DNA of 61,076 nt from Isochrysis galbana (Eukaryota; Haptophyta; Isochrysidales; Isochrysidaceae). The notes under the pieces are model-generated. The model was not told where the DNA came from. It ran no database searches and worked only from the letters and a program-made list of their open reading frames with translations. Made by a program: the position numbers and the translations under genes. Position 1 is the first letter of the stretch; each line of letters opens with the position of its first letter. The stretch spans positions 8,939,805-9,000,880 of the forward strand of contig CM030931.1 in the NCBI GenBank assembly GCA_018136815.1, read 5' to 3'. Of the stretch, positions 55,331 to 61,076 are shown piece by piece.

Positions 55331-56369
55331 CCATGGGTCAACCAAGTATAAACTTAGTTCGAGGGCGGCAAGGGATATGTCAGTGTCTCCCGTGTCCTCC
55401 TGTCCCAAAGCCACGTGCGAGGCGTGAGCATTAAAAAATCTTTTTCTTATGGCATAAGCATTCAAGTGCGCTGAGGGGTGGCTAGTGGTAGTACCGGGCT
55501 AGTGGGAGTCGTGGTACGCTCACGCTCGGTTATTTTATTAGTTAGTATAGTTAGTGGCAGTGGGGTCCAATGGCCCGTGGGGTTGGCCTTAGGATATATC
55601 ATTAGCATTATTGCTGCTTAATTTAAGCTGCAAATGCCATCAGCTACTGCTAATGCGTAGGGTAAGTGTACATGAAGGATGGGAGACGGGGGACCACAAT
55701 CACGACATGAATGGGGGCATATTGACCCTTTTCAGAGCCGTCGCCGAAACGGCACGAAAGAATTGTGAGATGGCGACAGATCAACTTCGGCGCACATGAA
55801 TTCGACGGAAACAAAAGCAGACCAAGCGCAAAGGAAACCGACGTCGAGACCGGAGACGTCGAGACCGGAGACGCCACATCGTCCTCGGCAAAGGAAAGTG
55901 GATTGCATGGAATGGGCACAGAGAGATCATGGGGGGCTGGCGCGTGTCTATCATACGCGGTGGGCAGTGCGACGCCTTTGCTCGATGTCTGCCTCGAGCG
56001 GCTCATCGGCCCGCACAGGATAAGCGCGCATGTCAGGAAGCGCAAGGGTGTGCCTGGCGTCGCATGGCGCGGAATGGGTGGGTTGAGAAATGCAGACATG
56101 CGGTGATGATCGGCGTTATGGTACGTGGCACTCTGCGTGGGCATGCAAAGAGCAGCGCTAGATGGACACGCTTAGGGAGTTCGCTAAGCGCACGCAACAG
56201 GGGGGCACTCCATGTGGGTGGAGCCGCGCAACAGGGGAGCATGGGGACGGCGGCCGGCTCCGGTAAGGCCGGGACATGCGGGCGCTATTGCGCTCACATA
56301 ACACGGGCGCATCCACTTGTCAGCTGCTTCGGGCACAGGCGCTCGTTGGACGGTTCGGCCGAACCGCCA
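55331..56369. other. Intergenic, no gene seen
   Basis: AT-richer at 55430-55640. A 15-bp tandem repeat (GACGTCGAGACCGGA, two full copies) lies at 55839-55870. A plus-strand frame of about 113 codons at 55765-56106 has no recognisable domain, and its opposite strand is equally open, so neither is called. Confidence 0.35.
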
Positions 56370-58584
56370 TTAGTGTGCAAGTGCGAGCCGGATATGGTCG
56401 GTGTTGAGACTCGAGTGCTGCATTGATGATGCCTCTGCCCTGAGACCAAAAGCGCGCGCAAGGAAGTTGCCGCCGTGCGTGCTTCCCGACGGCGTGTGGG
56501 TGGGCGAGGTGGCGGCGGTCGCCGACGGCGAGACTGCGGCATTGACGGCCTTGCACGACGAAGCACCGTAGCCATGGCCTGTGGCGCTGACGCACACAGC
56601 GGGCGGTCCCTTGGCCTCTGGCAGCTCTGCAGCGCTTGTCTCGGCAGCTGGGCAGCTCGGCAACGACAAGGCGGGCACCTTGTCGACGACGACAGGCGCG
56701 TCGTTCCACGAGACGCCACGGCCGCTGGGCCTGGGGGAGAGCGTGCGCGGCGAGCCGACCGGCGAGGGCTTCTTGAGCACGCCGACCACACCGCCAGGCG
56801 CAAGTCGTGGCAATTCGTCCTCCTCCTCAAGCCCAGCCGCAAGTGCCTCTTCGCCAGTCGAATTGATGACGTCCAACAGCGCAGAGCCGCCGTGAACGCG
56901 GCGACCCTCCTCGTCGCCCTCTGCGTCAAGACGCTGGCGGCGCGCTGCGGCGTCCGCCTCGCTACCATGCCCATGTCCGCTCACGCTCATATCAGCGCAC
57001 GCGTCCGCGCGCCTCTCGCAGCTGGCAGCAACCGCTGGCGCAACCAGCGCGAGCAGCCGGCGACTCAGCCGGCCAAGCGCGCCGCCAGATGATGGGCTCT
57101 CCCCCGCCCATGCGTCGTCGCGCACGATCCACGGACTGGGCCGCCGACTCTTGGACACCTTGCTGCTTGCGATGAAGGCGCACGTATACTCGACAGGTGA
57201 CTCGCTGCTCTCCTTGGGCGGCTGGGCGTACTTGCGCGTGAGGAGGACATAGCCGCCTGGCCAGGCACAGCATGCATCTGAGGCGCCAGCGACAGGCCGC
57301 AGCACCGGGTCGTCAATCGGCCGGTGGAGCGCCTCAACCATTGCGTCAGCCTTGGCCTGCGTCAGACCCTCTCGCGGGTCTGTCCATACAAAGTGTTGCT
57401 TGAGCGCGCTGCCACCATTCTCCTCGGTGAGCCTGCGATCATCAACGGCAACAAAGAAGCCGATGGGAGGGCGTCCGGTGCGCTCGGCTGCCGCATTGTA
57501 CGAGCGCACCCAGTCCGCGATCTCGAGCGGCCTGTCAAGCGCCCACGGCTGCCGCGACGGCGTGACCCCTATCACCTGGAAGGTCAAGGGAGATCGATTG
57601 TGAGTCGACACATTACGTGTGTGCCCTTTCGCCCGTTCGTATAGCCCCTGTTCCCACAGCTTCTCCGCCTTCTATGGCGATGCCAACAGGTGAATCTGCC
57701 CAACGCCGTCCCGCTCTTCCCGCCTCCGGGACACACCCTCGCACTAGTATCCGCGGGGAAAGCGCCCTTGAGGTCGAAGCGTGCAAGGCGGCCGCCGTTG
57801 GCGGCTGGGGGTAGCTTTGCAGTTGTGGTTTGCGGTGGACCTTGCTCATCACCATGTTTGGACAGAAGGCGAGCAGTGGGCATTTAGTGGTCCCAAACAA
57901 AGTGCAATGCGCGCTCAGTGGGCCTGGACTCCCCCCCTCCCCCCCCTGTCCCTCTTGCGCCCCCCCCCCCCCCCTGCCCATCCCTTGCCCAAAGTCCAGC
58001 ACTTCAATCTCTCGCTGCACTTCCCCTCCTCCCCTCCCCCCTCCGAGCAATAGGGGCGGATGGGGGTTGGAAAGGGGGTCGGGTTGCTTCTTCCAACTTG
58101 GCCCCCGCCCCAGTAGTAGAGCACGCCCCTTTGCGCCCAGCGGCTCTGCCTGCCCGTCCCCCCCCCCCCCCCCCCCCCAAGTAGGGGGAAAGGGCAGTGA
58201 GTGTGCGTAAGTGTGTGAAGGGGGCGGGGAAGGGGGGGGGGGGCACTCACTGCCCTTTCCCGCTACTTGGGAAGGGGGGGGGGGGGGGGGCGAGCAGCAG
58301 GGGTTTGCTTCCCCGCACTCGGCCTCCGCCCCGTTCTCGAGCACGCCCCTCTGCGCCCAGCGGCTCTGCCTGGCCGGCCCCACCTGAAGGTCGAGGTATC
58401 TGAGAGTGGCCACGAGGGCCTTGAGCTGTGAAGAGACAAGCCTCCAGTGGGAGGAGATGACGATGGAGGAGTGTGTCCGCTTACAGAGGTCGACGAGCCG
58501 CTCCAGCTTCGTGTGCTCCAGCTTTCCTGGCTTGGAGGAGGAGATGACGCCGTCGACGTCGAGAAAGACGAGGCGGAGGCCCAT
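56370..58584 (-). CDS. HAD-fold (swiss-army-knife type) protein with disordered tail
   Basis: Exon 1 58584-58384 and exon 2 57575-56370 are joined by an 808-nt phase-0 intron (GTGGGG...TTCCAG) to give 468 residues. HAD motif I is LVFLDVDGVIS (residues 5-15, the DxD nucleophile pair). Motif II is IVISSHWRL (about residues 41-49). After the intron come VIGVTPSRQPW, EIADWVRSYN, PPIGFFVAVDDRRL (motif IV-like acidic pair) and HFVWTDPREGLTQAKADAMV. This arrangement is that of the small HAD_SAK-type domain, seen in phages, bacteria and algae and thought to be a phosphatase acting on small phosphates or RNA ends. The substrate is unknown. The last 270 residues are Ser/Pro/Ala-rich and probably disordered. 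It starts at the first ATG after the G/A (sense C/T) tract. Confidence 0.75.
58119..58372. repeat. Inverted repeat and duplicated splice-donor flank within the HAD-gene intron
   Basis: Arms 58177-58203 and 58244-58270 are reverse complements at 26 of 27 positions (AGGGCAGTGAGTG core) with a 40-nt spacer. Separately, a 34-bp direct repeat (GCACGCCCCT, GCGCCCAGCGGCTCTGCCTG) occurs at 58119-58152 and 58339-58372, just downstream of the splice donor on the minus strand. Poly-C and poly-G runs lie outside the arms. Confidence 0.85.
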
Positions 58585-58790
58585 GGGGGAGAAGGGGGGG
58601 GAGGGGGGGAGAGAGAGAGAGTGGGAGGTGGCGCGCGAGGGGGGAGAGAGAGAGGAGGGGGAAGAGGTAGAGAAGAGAGGGGGAAAGAGGGAAAAGATGG
58701 GGACGGGGAGGGGGGGGGGAAGAGCCGAGTAGGAGGGGCAGCGAGATAAGAGAGAGAGGGGGGGGGGGGGGATAGAGAGAGGGGGAGAGT
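58585..58790 (-). promoter_or_regulatory. Pyrimidine-rich (sense) leader of the HAD gene
   Basis: The plus strand is G/A-rich with GAGAGAGAG and G runs from the ATG complement at 58582-58584 up to about 58790. Confidence 0.45.
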
Positions 58791-59894
58791 AGGGCGTCGT
58801 GGCGTGTAAATACGAGAGGTTCCTCGCGAAGAGAGGGGGAGATAGGAGAGAAGAAGGGGCGGTTACGTTAGGATTGGAGGGTTGGCTGGGTGTGTGGTCG
58901 CCCCAGTGCGAAGGCGGAGAAGAAGAGAAGAAGAAGGGAAGGAAAAGAAGAATGAAACAGGGGGAGAGGGGGGGGGAAGGAAAGTAGGGGAGGGTTGAGA
59001 GGAGAGAGCCCCGCGCTCCGGGGCAGGGGGAGAAGCGATGAAGAAGGGAAGGAAAAGAAAGAAGAAACAGGGGGGAGGAGGGGGGGGAGGTGGAAAGCAG
59101 GGAAGGGGGAAGGGGGGGGGGGGGGGGTACGGGGCGCCGCGAGGGGGGAGAAGGCGACCACGCGCGGGGGGGGGGCCGCCGTCTTGTGGGATCCTGTTCC
59201 CCCTCCCCGCGGGGGAGATCGTACGAGCTCCGCGATCTCCCGCCCCCGCGCCCCCCCCCCCGCCGTGGCCGGGGACGTGGCCCCACACAAAAACAAAAGT
59301 CCGTCCTCCTCGAGTGGGTCAGGATTGGGCTGAGTACTGAGTGTTGACAAGTTTACAACAGAAGAACACCAGACCTCCTAGCCCTAAGCGCTAAGCGGGA
59401 AATCCGTACTACTAAATAGTAAATACAGACGTTGCGTCAGAGTTTTATTGTTGTGTTAGTATAACCTTAGTGCTGCGGGACCGTAGACCTTCGACGGCAA
59501 CGGAGCCCCTACCCCGCGATGGGGGTGTGTGCGGTTGGCGCATGGCTCGTCCGGTCTTTGTGGCTAGGAATGCTAGATGCAGATCTAGCGATGCTATAGC
59601 TAACAAAATGTCTCATATACGACGCTATAAGTTCTAGCGTGGTACCCCCGCCGAGAGGTAGGGCCGTCAAACAGGGGCTTTTTAACTTTTAGAGAGGGTT
59701 GGGCTAATTTTTTGACCGTGGCGCGATGCCCAATAAAAATAAAAACAAAAAAACCTCCGGGGCCAGGGGGGCTACGGGGCTACCGGGCTACCTGACGCGA
59801 CGAAAATCTTCGCCAAGACATGGTGCGATTCGCCCCCCCCCCCCCCTCTCCCCCCTCCGTCACGCGCGCTCACGCTCACGCTCTACCCGTAAAG
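58791..59894. other. G/A-rich then AT-richer spacer
   Basis: 58910-59110 has two related AGAAGAAGGGAAGGAAAAGA blocks (58920-58950 and 59035-59065), a local duplication of about 115 bp. G-runs lie at 59110-59180 and 59245-59265. 59340-59760 is unique and AT-richer with no gene. Confidence 0.4.
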
Positions 59895-60600
59895 AATTTG
59901 TCGCATTCGCGAATCGACACTCGTTAGGCTTCTCTTCGTCGGTTCGTCGTTCGGTATTATCGTTATAATTCTCTCGTTCTCGTTCTCGGTCAAAAGCTTC
60001 GCTTGGATGCATGGGATCGTGGGTTGTGGAGCGCCCTCTCTCTTTCTCTCGAAAGAGAAGGGAAGTTTCAAGTTTCCCCACAGTTCTTCCTCCTAGGCGC
60101 CTCGCGAATAGGTTTAATTCGCTATCTTCTCCGCGTTTCTCTATCTACTTCAGTGATTGCAATCAGGTTTAATTTGCAATCTCTTCGCATCTCCCCCTTA
60201 GGCCCACCGCATCTCTTTCGTCTTATTCGATAGGTCTCTTGGAATCCTGTGCGGCAGGATTGCCCCTCGTTTCCGTTATGGTGCGATTCCCCTTCCAGAC
60301 GGGATCGCCGACAGATCGCCTTCTGATCGTCGTCTGTCGTCGTCTGGCCGGAGTGTTTGGGTTTGATTTCAGTCGAGATATGTGAGAAAGGCGTGGGGCG
60401 AGAGTCGGAGTGTTTTCCTGGGTGTCTTTGTCCGTCGTCTTGTCGTCAGTCGTCATCCGTCGTCGCTCTCGCTCTCGTCGCTCTCGCTCTCGTGACACTC
60501 GTACCCTACAATCTCTCCTCGCCTCGCCAGCCCCTGCCACCACAGCCCTCCTCACACTCACCCTCGCCTTTCGCCGCTCGTTCAATATCGCTTTCGCCGG
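59895..60600 (+). repeat. Dispersed repeat families A and B, tandem copy
   Basis: 59895-60330 is family A, nearly identical to 8933-9350. 60331-60600 is family B up to the C/T-rich middle (TTCAATATCGCTTTCGCCG). Family B then stops abruptly where the satellite begins, so its hairpin half is missing here. The same A-then-B order at 8933-9965 indicates A and B are parts of one element. Confidence 0.8.
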
Positions 60601-61076
60601 GGGCGGCGGGCGCGATTGGCGTGGCTGTGAGGGCGGCATACCGCACTTTGGTGCTGGTAGCGGCATCCATTTGACGAGCGGTGACTCGAACGGCCTCGTG
60701 GCGCCCCCGGTCGCGGGTCGAAGTTGGGCACTCATGGCGCGTCTTGGGGCGTGACGACGTCATCACCGGGGGCCTCAAGCGGCCGATTTCGACGCAGTGC
60801 GCGGGGGCGGCGGGCGCGATTGGCGTGGCTGTGAGGGCGGCATATCGCACTTTGGTGCTCGTAGCGGCATCCATCTGGCGAGCGGTGACTCGAACGGCCT
60901 CGTGGCGCCCCCGGTCGCGGGTCGAAGTTGGGCACTCAGGGCGCGTCTTGAGGCGTGACGACGTCATCACCGGGGGCCTCAAGCGGCCGATTTCGACGCA
61001 GTGCGCGGGGGCGGCGGGCGCGATTGGCGTGGCTGTGAGGGCGGCATACCGCACTTTGGTGCTGGTAGCGGCATCC
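60599..61076. repeat. 204-bp tandem satellite
   Basis: Units start with GGGCGGCGGGCGCGATTGGC at 60601, 60805 and 61009, a period of 204 bp, with only a few differences. The array continues past the window end. 204 is divisible by 3, so the minus strand is open through it (68-residue units such as RYAALTATPIAPAAP), probably without coding significance. Confidence 0.9.

Noticed and set aside
55650-56144. Opposing open frames of 113 and 164 codons
   Set aside because: Both strands are open, neither has a domain, and codon patterns give no preference.
60506-61054. 182-codon minus-strand frame with 68-residue repeats
   Set aside because: It is open only because the satellite period is divisible by three. 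It has no start context or domain.

Overview
The window is nuclear DNA from a GC-rich eukaryote. Protein-coding genes have short GT-AG introns (75 to 808 nt, most under 300), large plant/protist-type proteins, long one-base-biased microsatellites and many dispersed repeats. Two 100-base N runs (28157-28256, 40977-41076) are assembly gaps. Gene content (F-box/actin-related protein, FANCI-like protein, ADP-ribosyltransferase-ankyrin protein, chalcone-isomerase-like fragment) and the many GTGCGC splice donors fit a unicellular alga. A haptophyte-like alga is my best guess, but nothing here proves it.

Layout. 1-213: end of a minus-strand chalcone-isomerase-like exon. 214-2699: repeats. 2700-6548 (-): TPR-DnaJ co-chaperone. 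7630-11030: transposon graveyard with a DDE transposase fragment, a hAT-type MITE with intact TIRs and 8-bp target duplication, and copies of two dispersed repeat families. 11533-16043 (+): a class C beta-lactamase-like serine hydrolase with a nucleotidyltransferase domain embedded in it. 18499-23884 (+): tandem ADP-ribosyltransferase domains plus about 15 ankyrin repeats. 24000-29100: repeats, LRR and membrane-protein fragments, about 1 kb of (GA)n and a gap. 29110-30492 (+): ATP-grasp enzyme. 31600-34100: hAT remnant, repeats and a gag fragment. 34550-40852 (-): single-exon FANCI-like gene. 41077-48128 (-): LTR-retrotransposon-like element carrying gag, a phage-type DNA methyltransferase domain and a retropepsin, cut by the gap. 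51728-53823 (+): F-box/actin-related protein (ARP8-like). 56370-58584 (-): HAD-fold protein. 59895-61076: dispersed repeats and a 204-bp satellite.

The host genes are not an operon or a pathway. They are independent housekeeping or signalling genes (protein folding, crosslink repair, actin-related/ubiquitin, ADP-ribosylation) separated by mobile DNA. A shared feature is that every host gene has a pyrimidine-rich tract on its sense strand just before the start codon. The most notable items are the methyltransferase-bearing retroelement, the nucleotidyltransferase nested in a beta-lactamase fold, and the duplicated ADP-ribosyltransferase-ankyrin protein with a conserved intron in both copies.
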